Assembly: GCA_014799665.1 (NCBI GenBank)
Contig: JAAVHP010000009.1
Span: forward strand, 3,755-67,754
Direction: 5' to 3'
Length of the DNA stretch: 64,000 bases
Source: Clostridiales bacterium
GTDB taxonomy: Bacteria; Bacillota; Clostridia; Christensenellales; Pumilibacteraceae
The position numbers were made by a program, and so were the translations under genes. The notes beneath the pieces are model-generated. The model saw only the letters and a program-made list of their open reading frames with translations. It had not been told where the DNA came from and did not search any database. This document shows positions 35,430 to 45,229 of this stretch, in pieces; within the stretch, counting starts at the first letter, position 1; every line of letters starts with the position of its first letter.

Positions 35430-37589
35430 TTAAGATAATGCAACTTCCAAGGTTAGCATAACGCTCTCATAATCGCCGAGCGACGTCAACGGCAAACCGA
35501 TTTTCATTAAAGCCGAGCCGCTTGCCGAAATACCGAGTTCATTTACCGAATAAACTTTATCTTCGTCCAAACCGCAAAGCTTTATTATATGTTCCGTTCG
35601 TCTGCCGCGTAAACACTCATAAACGACGAGCGCGCGCATTTTATCTTTGCTTACTCGCATAATGCAAAATTCTTTACCGTTAAACGGGGACGACAGTCTA
35701 TACGTATCGCCTTTCAAAATAAGCGATTCGTTGCGTTTGTAATTTTCAATCTGTTTCTTTATCTCGCATTTATCGTCGTCCTGCAACTTTGACGGATCGA
35801 GTTCATAGCCGAATGCACCGAGCGACGCTACATTCGCGCGAGTGTAAAGCGATATAGTACGCCCCGTTTGGTGATTTGGACAAGCCGATACATGACAACT
35901 CATCGCCGACATAGGATAACATAATGACGTACCCCACTGAATTTTCGACCGCTCGTAAGCATCGGTATTATCGCTCGTCCAAATCTGCGGAAAGTAATAT
36001 AACATTCCTGCGTCAAACCGTCCACCGCCACCCGCACAGCCCTCAAAAAACACATTTGGAAACGCTTTCGTCAACTTTTCAGCCAAATCGTAAACTCCGA
36101 GAATATATCTGTGAGCAAACTCTCCTTGATTGTCAAGCATGCGCGAATAAAAATCCGACAAGCTGCGATTAAAATCCCATTTGACGTAAGATATATCATG
36201 TTCGCATAAAATTTTACTTACGGCATCAAGAACATAATCCACAACTTCCGCTCTCGTAAAATCCAAAACGAGTTGATTGCGCCACCGTGCGGGAGCCACC
36301 CCGTCTTTTCCTATCGCCCAATCGGGATGAGCGCGGTACAAATCGCTGTCCTCGCTTATTGCCTCCGGCTCGAACCACAGTCCGAATTTAAGCCCGCGCT
36401 TTTTGCAACGGTCTATAACAGTATTAAGCCCGCCTTTAAGCTTTTTGTCGTTTACACGCCAGTCACCCAAGCCCGACGTATCGTCGTTTCGCTTGCCGAA
36501 CCATCCGTCGTCGAGCACGAAGGTATCTACGCCCAATTCCACCGCTTCATCTATTATTTCGAATAGTTTATCATTGTCGAAATCGAAATACGTCGCTTCC
36601 CAATTATTGATAACGACGGGACGCGGTTTATAAACATATTCGGGCGATATTACATGTTCGCGCAAAAAATCCTCATAGTTTCGTGACAGGAATCCGAGCC
36701 CGCCGTCCGAATAACATAGCGCGACTTGCGGAGTAACGAAATTGTCGCCACAGCCAAGCTTCCATCCGAAATTCGTATCGTTTATACCGCCTTGTATTCT
36801 TACTGCTCCGTTATACCCCTTTTCGGCGGTTATCGAGAACGAGCCACTGTAAACAAGCTGAAACCCGTAACACTTACCTTCTTCTTCGACACAGCCGTTA
36901 CGTAAAAATGCCCCAAACGGATTCGATTGATGCGACGATGCCCCGCGCAAAGACTGAATTTTCATTATTCCTTGCTCGATACGCGATACGACGGGCGTAC
37001 GCTCTGCCGCCCATGCTCCGCACAAACGCATAAATTTGTAATCGTCATCGGGAAGTTCGATGCAACAAGAAAACGCCTTTTTCAGAATTACGGTATCTTT
37101 ACCGATATTCTTTATTTCTGCGTTCCGTACCAAGACATCACAATCGTCGAAAGCCGTATAATTCAACACTATATGCGTATCGGAAAACTCATCCGCAAGC
37201 GTAATTCGCAAGGTTTTGCCGCCGTTACGTGCGTGCGGCATGCCCTTAATATCGGGCGCACCGTCCGTAATACAGTAGCTTTTGTATTTCAATCGACTCA
37301 TTGCCGCCCCGTCTTTCCGTTCAATGATAACGCTCGGTTCTCGGTAATCGCCGTGTGCGAAAAACCCGTATTCGGTGGGCATTGTATCGAATGCCATATC
37401 GTAATTTTTGTCGTCCGATTTAGGCTCTAATCTACCTCCGATACTATTTATATAATAATGCACGTCGCTCACGGAAATTTTTTTACCGTAATAGGCATGT
37501 TGCAAATATCCCGCGTCATTTACATACATTGCATAAGTATAACGCTTGCCGTTGATAACGAATATATTTTTGTTTTCCGTTATGTTCAT
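35430..37589 (-). CDS. Glycoside hydrolase family 36 alpha-galactosidase
   Basis: 719 residues from ATG 37589 (AGGTGATTTTC before it; a GTG at 37598 is possible). The nucleophile Asp472 is in SYVKWDFNRS and the acid/base Asp540 in WTSDNTDAYER, matching D478/D548 of the Geobacillus enzyme. FVLDDGWFGKRNDD and GLKFGLWFEPE are further family blocks, and CAGGGGRFDAGM precedes the acid. No signal peptide. It would release galactose from imported alpha-galactosides for the gal operon just downstream. Last gene of the ABC-transporter transcription unit. Confidence 0.93.
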   Translation of the reverse strand: MNITENKNIFVINGKRYTYAMYVNDAGYLQHAYYGKKISVSDVHYYINSIGGRLEPKSDDKNYDMAFDTMPTEYGFFAHGDYREPSVIIERKDGAAMSRLKYKSYCITDGAPDIKGMPHARNGGKTLRITLADEFSDTHIVLNYTAFDDCDVLVRNAEIKNIGKDTVILKKAFSCCIELPDDDYKFMRLCGAWAAERTPVVSRIEQGIMKIQSLRGASSHQSNPFGAFLRNGCVEEEGKCYGFQLVYSGSFSITAEKGYNGAVRIQGGINDTNFGWKLGCGDNFVTPQVALCYSDGGLGFLSRNYEDFLREHVISPEYVYKPRPVVINNWEATYFDFDNDKLFEIIDEAVELGVDTFVLDDGWFGKRNDDTSGLGDWRVNDKKLKGGLNTVIDRCKKRGLKFGLWFEPEAISEDSDLYRAHPDWAIGKDGVAPARWRNQLVLDFTRAEVVDYVLDAVSKILCEHDISYVKWDFNRSLSDFYSRMLDNQGEFAHRYILGVYDLAEKLTKAFPNVFFEGCAGGGGRFDAGMLYYFPQIWTSDNTDAYERSKIQWGTSLCYPMSAMSCHVSACPNHQTGRTISLYTRANVASLGAFGYELDPSKLQDDDKCEIKKQIENYKRNESLILKGDTYRLSSPFNGKEFCIMRVSKDKMRALVVYECLRGRRTEHIIKLCGLDEDKVYSVNELGISASGSALMKIGLPLTSLGDYESVMLTLEVALS

Positions 37590-37594
37590 GAAAA

Positions 37595-39613
37595 TCACCT
37601 ATTGTCTAACACCTTATCTTTCAACAAGGGCGCGAATATACCGCCTTGTACCGATCTATTTCTAAACATAATATATTCGCCTTTTACGGTACCGTACCAA
37701 TCGATAAACGGCTCGCGCGACGGACTTTCCGCTAAAAATTTAACTATCGGCGCATACAATTTCTCGCATTTTGTTTTATCGTCGGTGATAGCCGCGCACC
37801 ATAGTATCCAATCGGTTTTGGAATAGTCTTTGCGCGTATCGAGCGGCGTTCCGAACCGATTACCGACTTTTATATAATGATCGACTTCGCGTTCGCAAAC
37901 GTCCTGTCCTATCAAATTAAACCCGAATAATTTATCGAAAAGAATATTGTATTTAAGCGAATAAGTATCTTTCTGCCCGTAAGCGAGCGGCATTACGCCG
38001 TCGCCCGCGAGCGTTTTCAACTGTTGCGCAAACTCTGCGGCTTTTCGTTCATATTCGTCGGCGAGCGCTTTCTTTCCAAGTTCGCCGCAAATTATCGAAA
38101 AAGCTTCTATTCCTACAAGCGATTTAATTGCAAGATTGACATTATTAGCCAAATGCCCGGCAAAATCGTCGGTGCAAAGTTGGCTTTCGGGCTTTAAGCC
38201 GTATTTTTCGAGATATGTTACCCATACGCTCAATAAATCGAAATTCTTTTCGGCAGTTGCTATATCCGCTCCCGCTTTGACTGCCGCCGCTGTCATTATC
38301 AGCATATTACCGCATTCTTCCACAGGCATTTGTTCTTTGTCTGAATACGAATTGCTGCCTTCGGGGCGCAGATAAAGCATCTGTGCGGTTTCGGGAAAAG
38401 ACCGCAGATCGTTTTGCCCGCAACCGAACTTATCTTCGGCTTTGCTCGCGCTGTAAATTTGTCCCGCACACCAAGGATACAATCCCAGATCGTGCGGAGC
38501 AAAATCGTACGTCCATACGGGCATGCGCGCAAATTCGTATACGCCCGTCATCATAGCATTAACGAGCTCCGGCTTGTAAATAAGATACAACGGTACGGAC
38601 GGATAGCTAACATCCACCGTACCTATAAAGCCACCCGAATTGCACTCCTTGGAAAGGAACAATAACTCGCCTTTTTTGTTCTGCACAAGCTTATGCGAGC
38701 CTACGCTTTGACGTAATGCCGCGCACGCAAGAACATAGTAATCTTTACCTATTCTATCGCAGTCCGATTTTAATTGTTTATCAAAGTCGTCGCATTTACA
38801 TAAAATGTCGTCATGGTTATTGTGCGCCCACTTTATAGCATCTACTATCGTGCCGCCGTCCTTGAAAAAGTATCCCTTGAGCCATTCTCCGAAATAAAAT
38901 ATCGAAATAAGATCGTCGAAAGCGACTGTAAAATATCCGCGTTCGGCTTTACTCGAAGCGACGATATAACTGCGTTCACCGTTTTTGCGCATATATTCCA
39001 AAGTCCCGTCGTCCACATATCGATTGAGCGCGGTAGACGTAATATAAAACGCTTCGTCGCCGATAAGGTACGTCGTACCCCAATCGGGCGCGTCGGCATC
39101 GCTCGTGTTCGATAATACCAAATTGCGGTGTCTTGTGAAAAACGCCGATTCGTATCCCGTTATCGGCAATACCCCGCCCACAACATCGGCTCGTTCGTCG
39201 TTATAGCAAAAGTCCTCGTCGAGCGCAATAGCTACCGAAAAATCGTCGGGTAATTTGTTGCGTTTCGGTTTAATTTCGTACTCGGTGAAACAAACCGGAC
39301 ACGACATTATTTTAAGATCGGTGAGTAATCGCGGCGAAATAAAAGCGACATTCAAAACAAACTCGTCGCACTCGAAAGTATATCGCGTGTCGAAAGCCGT
39401 AATACTCACGCTCGTTTGTTTCAAATTATCGGTGTCGTCACGCCTGCCCATAAAGCAATATGTTTTTCCGCTAAAACGAATGAAGCCGTAAGCCCTGTGG
39501 TCCAATCCCGTCCAAAACGACGTATCGCCTCCGTTTAGCGTTTCGGTGCGCGACCAAACTGAAAACATAGGATCGATTATCCATATTGGATATGCGGGTA
39601 AAAGTCTGTTCAT
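37595..39613 (-). CDS. Glutaminase-A-like (DUF5127/DUF4965/DUF1793) protein
   Basis: 672 residues from ATG 39613, which follows TTAGGAGACACACAC and lies 11 bases after the GH20 stop; the frame's earlier ATG at 39658 lies inside the preceding gene. Family blocks in order: LLPAYPIWIIDPMFSVWS at the N-terminus, FAPHDLGLYPWCAGQIY in the middle, then MPVEECGNMLIM, CTDDFAGHLANNVNLAIK and the C-terminal FIDWYGT...RSVQGGIFAP. These proteins have an (alpha/alpha)6-like catalytic region. The fungal name GtaA is glutaminase, but in bacterial glycan loci they probably act on sugars. No signal peptide. Confidence 0.8.
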   Translation of the reverse strand: MNRLLPAYPIWIIDPMFSVWSRTETLNGGDTSFWTGLDHRAYGFIRFSGKTYCFMGRRDDTDNLKQTSVSITAFDTRYTFECDEFVLNVAFISPRLLTDLKIMSCPVCFTEYEIKPKRNKLPDDFSVAIALDEDFCYNDERADVVGGVLPITGYESAFFTRHRNLVLSNTSDADAPDWGTTYLIGDEAFYITSTALNRYVDDGTLEYMRKNGERSYIVASSKAERGYFTVAFDDLISIFYFGEWLKGYFFKDGGTIVDAIKWAHNNHDDILCKCDDFDKQLKSDCDRIGKDYYVLACAALRQSVGSHKLVQNKKGELLFLSKECNSGGFIGTVDVSYPSVPLYLIYKPELVNAMMTGVYEFARMPVWTYDFAPHDLGLYPWCAGQIYSASKAEDKFGCGQNDLRSFPETAQMLYLRPEGSNSYSDKEQMPVEECGNMLIMTAAAVKAGADIATAEKNFDLLSVWVTYLEKYGLKPESQLCTDDFAGHLANNVNLAIKSLVGIEAFSIICGELGKKALADEYERKAAEFAQQLKTLAGDGVMPLAYGQKDTYSLKYNILFDKLFGFNLIGQDVCEREVDHYIKVGNRFGTPLDTRKDYSKTDWILWCAAITDDKTKCEKLYAPIVKFLAESPSREPFIDWYGTVKGEYIMFRNRSVQGGIFAPLLKDKVLDNR

Positions 39614-39624
39614 GTGTGTGTCTC

Positions 39625-41451
39625 CTAAATCCTGTTTACCGTTATTATATCCTGCCACCTACAATTCGTACGAAGTTCTGCGTCGTCGCACAGTTCTTTC
39701 GTGGGCAGTATTTCCGTCTCGAGCTCGGCTATTTCGTTCGTTTTACCGACTGTATAATCGCAAAGTATGTCTCTGCAATGCAACATTCTTTGTTTAAGAC
39801 CGCCTATCCTAAGGTCTTGAATCTCGAAGCCGAACGGCTTGTTCTCGATATTCCACTGCTCTCCGAACGCTTTATAGAACTTATCGAGAAGGCGCACGAG
39901 CGTCGGTATTTCGTCCGCAAGCGCTTTAAGCTCTGCCATATCTTTTCGGGCATAAGCAGACCGAGCACGCATACCGAAATCGTATTTACTGCCTACAAGC
40001 TCGCAAAGTGCGGCGACCGTGCGGAATATATACCCATACTTTTTTGCGCGTCTTGCCGCCGCACGGTTTCTTTTCGCCGCGTCCGCAAACTTTTGTTTGT
40101 ACTCGGGCTTTGCAGCATAATCGTACAGCCCACACAGCAAGTCGTTATATAAAAACACTTTGGTGACGTTGCCGCCGTAAAACTTACCCGCGTTATCCGT
40201 CACTCGTTCGGCAAGCTCCGTAACCGAAAAATCGTCGAATTCGACGCCGGTGATCCGCTTAAACGCTTTTTTGCAATCCCGATTGCCGTAGGCATACTCG
40301 GCGCTCGCAACAAGCGTCGGCAATAACGAAAAGGTCGAACACTCGCCGCCGTCGTCGCCCCACATGGTAACGGTAACACTGTCTATTTCGTGCTTGATAC
40401 ATTCATCGAATGCGAGCTTATTGCGGTTTGCCGACATAGTAACCGACGGTGTAAAGCCGTTCCATCGCCACGCTCCGCAAGCAAACGATACGTTTTTACA
40501 AAGCTCTTTATGCGCGGCAAACATTTTGTCGTAATACTCCACGTCGTTGCGGTAGTAATCCCAATACATAAGCGTCAAACATTCAGGGATTTTGTCGCAA
40601 ACGTATTTTGTTGCGGCGTCCATCGGCTCGTATTTACCGCCGTTTGCAAGACGAAAAAACATATCCGACCACATTATACAAGAGAATCCGTGCTTTTGTG
40701 CGATTTCAAGTACGCGACGCAAATGCCGTAACAGTATATCGTATCGATTTTCGTAACCGTGCGCGTCGAGATATTTGCCGAGCCCGACCATGTGCGCTTC
40801 GTCCATACCGATATGCACACGTCGCGACGTAAAACATTCGGTAAGCGAATTGAACATTTCGTCTATAAGCTCGTACGTTCTTTCGTCGCCCGCGAGCAAA
40901 ATGTCGTTACAGTCTATTATAGGTTTGAATCTATCCCACCGTATAATGCCGTTTAAGTGTGCCAAAGTCTGAACGCACGGCACAAGCTCTACACCGAAAA
41001 TTTTTCCGTATGCGTCCAGCTCTTTCAGTTCGGCTTTGGCATACCGTCCACGCATGTAACCGAAAAACGGCTCTTTGTCTATAGCGTAAGTATCTTCGGT
41101 ATACAGCATAAGCGTGCCATAGCCCATACAAGAACATAATCGTATGAGTTTTTTTACAGAGTCGGTATTGATTACGGCATTACGCGAACAATCGACCATT
41201 ACCGCCATGTCTTCAAATACGCAATGCTCTCGGCACTGCGTTTCGCCGCACACAAGTTTTACGAATTCACGATAAAACTCACATTCGCGCGAATATGAAA
41301 TACAAAAGCCGTCCGCGTTATGTAATATACTTGTTTCGCCACGCACGGCGGTAAGCTTAATCGTGCCGTTTGTCGAAAACTTATAGCTGTCGTGTAATTC
41401 TTGTAGTCCGCTGATAAATTTTGCGGGCAAATCACTTATATCGAAATCCAT
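39625..41451 (-). CDS. GH20-like beta-N-acetylhexosaminidase
   Basis: 608 residues. The catalytic pair is Asp217-Glu218 in RVHIGMDEAH, and the upstream LGYGTLMLYTED-like strand (MGYGTLMLYTED at 109-120) and LVPCVQTLAHLN (about 156-167) are typical of GH20 barrels. A long C-terminal helical part (about 400-600) follows. Cytoplasmic (no signal). It would release N-acetylhexosamine from imported oligosaccharides, which fits PIG-L and NagB in the next operon. No strong ribosome site before the ATG; 11 bases separate it from the ATPase gene. Confidence 0.8.
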   Translation of the reverse strand: MDFDISDLPAKFISGLQELHDSYKFSTNGTIKLTAVRGETSILHNADGFCISYSRECEFYREFVKLVCGETQCREHCVFEDMAVMVDCSRNAVINTDSVKKLIRLCSCMGYGTLMLYTEDTYAIDKEPFFGYMRGRYAKAELKELDAYGKIFGVELVPCVQTLAHLNGIIRWDRFKPIIDCNDILLAGDERTYELIDEMFNSLTECFTSRRVHIGMDEAHMVGLGKYLDAHGYENRYDILLRHLRRVLEIAQKHGFSCIMWSDMFFRLANGGKYEPMDAATKYVCDKIPECLTLMYWDYYRNDVEYYDKMFAAHKELCKNVSFACGAWRWNGFTPSVTMSANRNKLAFDECIKHEIDSVTVTMWGDDGGECSTFSLLPTLVASAEYAYGNRDCKKAFKRITGVEFDDFSVTELAERVTDNAGKFYGGNVTKVFLYNDLLCGLYDYAAKPEYKQKFADAAKRNRAAARRAKKYGYIFRTVAALCELVGSKYDFGMRARSAYARKDMAELKALADEIPTLVRLLDKFYKAFGEQWNIENKPFGFEIQDLRIGGLKQRMLHCRDILCDYTVGKTNEIAELETEILPTKELCDDAELRTNCRWQDIITVNRI

Positions 41452-41462
41452 AGCAAAATAAT

Positions 41463-43229
41463 TTATATCACGTCACCCGTAATAGGATCGAATACATAAA
41501 TATCGTCGAACGAGAAATTTACGGCTATTTCGTCGTTTGTCGTTATCTTTTCTTTTGCATCCAACTGCCCTACCATATTTTTACCGCAGAACGTAAAATG
41601 CACATTATATTCGCCGCCCAACAGCTCACAAACGGTCGGCTTGACGAAAATACAATTCTTATACTTTTTGCCCTTGACTTTTCTTTCGAGCTTAATGCGC
41701 TCGGGGCGAATGCCTATCGTCAATTCATGATTGTTGTTTGCGCACTTAATCAGCTCGTCGAGCTTTTGAGCACATACTTCGCGCTCGAACTTATACGGAT
41801 CGACAGTTTCTTTATTCTTTTTGCACTTTGCAAACAATGCTTTGATTTTTTTGATAAAGCTCGATTTCTCTTGTTTGTGTTTTTGTCGCTCCGCATATTC
41901 GCCCGTTACAGATAAAGTTTTAAGAATATGCTCTTTTGCTTTTTCGTCGAAATTATCGTTGAGCGCTCTGTATTTTTCTATCGCTTGCTCATACATTGTG
42001 TCGTGACGCTTGATAAACTCGTCTTCTACGTGGATCACAAGATCTCCGTTCGATAGCGTTTTGCTTTGTCTGTCAAATCGAACGCTGAACACATTCATAG
42101 TCGGCGAACCGATAAACTTCGCGACAAAAATATTGCACGGATTGTTATAAACGTCTTCCGGCGAACCTATCTGCTGCACGAATCCGCGCGACATCACCAC
42201 TATACGGCTCGCCATAGTCATCGCTTCCGTTTGATCGTGCGTAACATATATCGTCGTCGCGCCTATGCTGTTGTGCAATTTGACTATTTCCGAACGCATG
42301 GTAAGGCGAAGCTTTGCATCCAAGTTGGATAAAGGCTCATCCATCATGAATATGGGAACATTTTTTATTATAGCTCTGCCGAGCGCGACGCGCTGCATTT
42401 GACCACCCGAAAGTTCTTTGGGTAGCTTATCGAGATACGGTACGAGATCGAGCTTTTCGGCGGTGTCATACACACGTGTCTTTATCTCGTACGGAGTATA
42501 TTTTCTTTGCTCGATTTTAATGTTTCCGTTTTCGTCGAGTTCGTTGAAGTCCTCATCGTACTTGGCGTCGCGCCCTTGCACTTTTGCGCTTTCGGCTTCG
42601 ACGAGCGATTTCAGATCCGCACGAATAGCCTCCGTTATCTCTTGCTCTTTGTTAACGAGTTGTTCAAGCGAAAATTCATGGAAAGTCTCAAACACCTTAC
42701 ACAAAATTTTCGCCGCTTCGAGCGTTATATCGAAAATCGTAGCGACTTGTTCTTCCTTTTCGGAATGCTTGCCCTTTGAATTGAACACATTAAACAGCAC
42801 GCCGATAAACTTATTGAACGCCACTTTCGTTAAAACACTCTCTATTTCCGCATTAGCTTTGAGAACGGCGTTAACGACGGGCATCGGGTATTTGTTTATA
42901 GTAAGCGGGAACGCTATATTGTTGTACACTGTCATTTGCGGATACAGGGCATAGCTTTGGAAAACAATAGCCATTTTGCGCTCGTTTGACGGCTTATAAT
43001 TCAAAAGCTCGTCGCCGAGATATATATCGCCATCCGAAATATCTTCGAGTCCCGCAATCATGCGAAGCGTAGTAGATTTGCCGCAACCGGACGGTCCGAC
43101 AATGACTATAAATTCGTTTTTCTCTATATCGAGATTAAAATCGTACACAGCTTTTTCGCCATTGGGATAAACTTTTACCAAGTGTTTAAGCGATAAAAAA
43201 GCATTGTTTTGTCCGATTGTGTTTTCCAT
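41463..43229 (-). CDS. Sugar ABC transporter ATPase (MsmK/UgpC type) with two large insertions
   Basis: 588 residues, about 220 more than usual. Walker A GPSGCGKST is at 45-53, the Q-loop glutamine at 91, the signature LSGGQ at 273-277 and Walker B IFMMDEP at 293-299, with THDQTEAM after it. The Q-loop to signature distance is 182 residues instead of about 50, so roughly 130 charged, helical residues (about 115-245) are inserted in the helical domain. A second insert of about 100 residues (Lys/Glu-rich, near 415-510) sits in the C-terminal regulatory domain before IGIRPERIKLER. All catalytic motifs are kept. It serves the two permeases just upstream. Confidence 0.9.
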   Translation of the reverse strand: MENTIGQNNAFLSLKHLVKVYPNGEKAVYDFNLDIEKNEFIVIVGPSGCGKSTTLRMIAGLEDISDGDIYLGDELLNYKPSNERKMAIVFQSYALYPQMTVYNNIAFPLTINKYPMPVVNAVLKANAEIESVLTKVAFNKFIGVLFNVFNSKGKHSEKEEQVATIFDITLEAAKILCKVFETFHEFSLEQLVNKEQEITEAIRADLKSLVEAESAKVQGRDAKYDEDFNELDENGNIKIEQRKYTPYEIKTRVYDTAEKLDLVPYLDKLPKELSGGQMQRVALGRAIIKNVPIFMMDEPLSNLDAKLRLTMRSEIVKLHNSIGATTIYVTHDQTEAMTMASRIVVMSRGFVQQIGSPEDVYNNPCNIFVAKFIGSPTMNVFSVRFDRQSKTLSNGDLVIHVEDEFIKRHDTMYEQAIEKYRALNDNFDEKAKEHILKTLSVTGEYAERQKHKQEKSSFIKKIKALFAKCKKNKETVDPYKFEREVCAQKLDELIKCANNNHELTIGIRPERIKLERKVKGKKYKNCIFVKPTVCELLGGEYNVHFTFCGKNMVGQLDAKEKITTNDEIAVNFSFDDIYVFDPITGDVI

Positions 43230-43239
43230 AAAAAACTCC

Positions 43240-44187
43240 TTACATCTTTATGCCTGTTGAAGCAAGTCCGTCGATCATCTTGTTTTGCGTGAAAATAAAT
43301 ATGATGACGATGGGTATCATTGTGAATACGCTGCCCGCCATTGCCATACCTATCATGTCGCGTCCTTTACCTTGCGTCCAATCGGTAAGTCCGACGGTAA
43401 CGGTGTTCCAATAATTGACTTCGCCTTGCCCCGTTCCCGCCAAAACAAGCTGCGGCCAAATAAGATTGTTCCACGCACCGACAAACGAAAACAACACGAT
43501 AAGCATTATTGTGGATTTTGCAAGCGGAATAACTATACGTCTGAATATCGTCATGTGGCTTGCCCCGTCACTTTTGGCGCTGTCTATTATATCGACGGGT
43601 ATGGACGCAAAGAAGTTACGCATCAAAAGCATATTGAATATACCGGAGATTCCGGGCATGATTATCCAAAAGTATGCGTAGATATATCCGCCGACGCCGC
43701 CACTTATTTCAAGCGAATTCTTGACTGAAGCGAACATGGCGTATGCGGGAGCTGTGCCTATCACACCGGGAACAGCCATCCACAGCGTCAGGAATTTGAC
43801 CAATGTGTTTTTGCCTTTGAACTTCAAAAATACAACGGCATACGCTATCATTAAGTCGAAAATAACCGTCAAGCCAACGGACGCAAAGCTCGACCAAAGC
43901 GAGTTGATTATCCAAAAAGGCAACTGATCCGCTTTGCCGGTATTTTCGTTGAAGAAAAACGTGGAATAATGTTTGAGCGTCCATTCTCCCGCCGACGGAA
44001 ACAGTCCACCCGGATTGAGTTCGATGTCGTTTGTGGTTTTAAGCGAAGTCCCGATCATATAAACGAGCGGAAAAACAAAGAATAATGCCGCTATAAAGAG
44101 CACGATAAACGAAACTATTTTATCTTTCCGTGCCGACCGTTCGGACTTTGTGAGCCGTCTTTTTTTTGCCGTATCATTCGAAGTCAT
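43240..44187 (-). CDS. Sugar ABC transporter permease, MalG type
   Basis: 315 residues with six membrane helices. The EAA loop that contacts the ATPase is IDSAKSDGASHMTIFRRIVIPLAKS (about 205-229). A basic N-terminus (KKRRLTKSERSARKDK) is followed by the first helix. ATG behind GGAGGTGCAAC; it overlaps the MalF-type gene by 14 bases. With the MalF partner it forms the channel for oligosaccharides. Confidence 0.93.
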   Translation of the reverse strand: MTSNDTAKKRRLTKSERSARKDKIVSFIVLFIAALFFVFPLVYMIGTSLKTTNDIELNPGGLFPSAGEWTLKHYSTFFFNENTGKADQLPFWIINSLWSSFASVGLTVIFDLMIAYAVVFLKFKGKNTLVKFLTLWMAVPGVIGTAPAYAMFASVKNSLEISGGVGGYIYAYFWIIMPGISGIFNMLLMRNFFASIPVDIIDSAKSDGASHMTIFRRIVIPLAKSTIMLIVLFSFVGAWNNLIWPQLVLAGTGQGEVNYWNTVTVGLTDWTQGKGRDMIGMAMAGSVFTMIPIVIIFIFTQNKMIDGLASTGIKM

Positions 44188-45214
44188 GTTGCACCTCCGT
44201 TACGGGCGAACATTCCGCCTCGAGTAATGTTTTGTTTTGCAAATATATATTGCATTCCGTTTCGAATTTATTTTTACGCTTTCTTTCCGTCATACACACT
44301 CTTTGTATTCCTCCGAAAACCATGGATATAAGCCCGAAAACTATTGCCGCCGCACAAATGTATCCCGTTTGACGCGCAAAAAATCTATTTGATAACATAG
44401 ACTGAATAAACATCATCGGCGCGACGTATTCGCCGCTGTTGGTTGTATCCGACAGCGTGTACGGTTGTCCGTAGAGCGCGAGATAACCAATAAGCGTAGT
44501 GAACAAACATATCGAAACGGACGTCTTGATATTCGGAAGAGTAACGTAAAGAATTCGTTTCCACTTGCCGCCGCCGTCCATTTCGCATGCTTCGTACAAG
44601 CTTTTAGGCACGTTTTTGAGCGCGCCGGAAAATATTACAAAGTTAGTGCCCGACTGCCACCAAATACTCGCTATCAGCATGACTACCCAACGAAGCGTGT
44701 CGCCATGCCACGGTTTGCCGCCCAACCATTGTATTTCCTTGCCCAACCAAGCGTTTAACAGTCCCGAAGCGTCGCCCGCAAAAATATTGCCGAAAAGTAT
44801 GCCCATTATGCTTATGGAAACTACGCTCGGAAGATATATAAGCGCTCTGAAAATTTTATACCCCGGCGGCTGCATATTTACGAAGTACGCCAGCGCAAGC
44901 GGAATAATTATAAGACACGGCACGGCGACCGCCGCAAACACGAACATCGTTAAAAACGATTTCCAAAAATCGAGCGATACGCCGTTGGTGAAGTCGAATA
45001 TATTTATAAAATTTCCGAGACCTATAAACTTCGATTCGTCGGGAACAAGCGGATTGTATTCCATAAATGAAAATACAACGCCCAGTATTACCGGCAAAAG
45101 TGTGAAGATGATAAAAATTATCAGGAAAGGACTTGCAAGAGCAAGGGCAAGAAGAACTTCTTGCCGCCTGCTCTTTTTCCTTCCCGCGTCTTTTACAGCC
45201 GCATTATCCATCAT
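44174..45214 (-). CDS. Sugar ABC transporter permease, MalF type
   Basis: 346 residues, six predicted membrane helices starting at about 22. The EAA loop is YEACEMDGGGKWKRILYVTLPNIKTS (about 213-238). FIGLGNFINIF is typical of the first periplasmic-side loop. Unusual is the hydrophilic C-terminal tail after the last helix (about 45 residues, TERKRKNKFETECNIYLQNK...), beyond the normal end of MalF-like proteins. It follows the first solute-binding gene by 15 bases. Confidence 0.93.
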   Translation of the reverse strand: MMDNAAVKDAGRKKSRRQEVLLALALASPFLIIFIIFTLLPVILGVVFSFMEYNPLVPDESKFIGLGNFINIFDFTNGVSLDFWKSFLTMFVFAAVAVPCLIIIPLALAYFVNMQPPGYKIFRALIYLPSVVSISIMGILFGNIFAGDASGLLNAWLGKEIQWLGGKPWHGDTLRWVVMLIASIWWQSGTNFVIFSGALKNVPKSLYEACEMDGGGKWKRILYVTLPNIKTSVSICLFTTLIGYLALYGQPYTLSDTTNSGEYVAPMMFIQSMLSNRFFARQTGYICAAAIVFGLISMVFGGIQRVCMTERKRKNKFETECNIYLQNKTLLEAECSPVTEVQHDFE

Positions 45215-45229
45215 ACGTCACCGTGCCCG

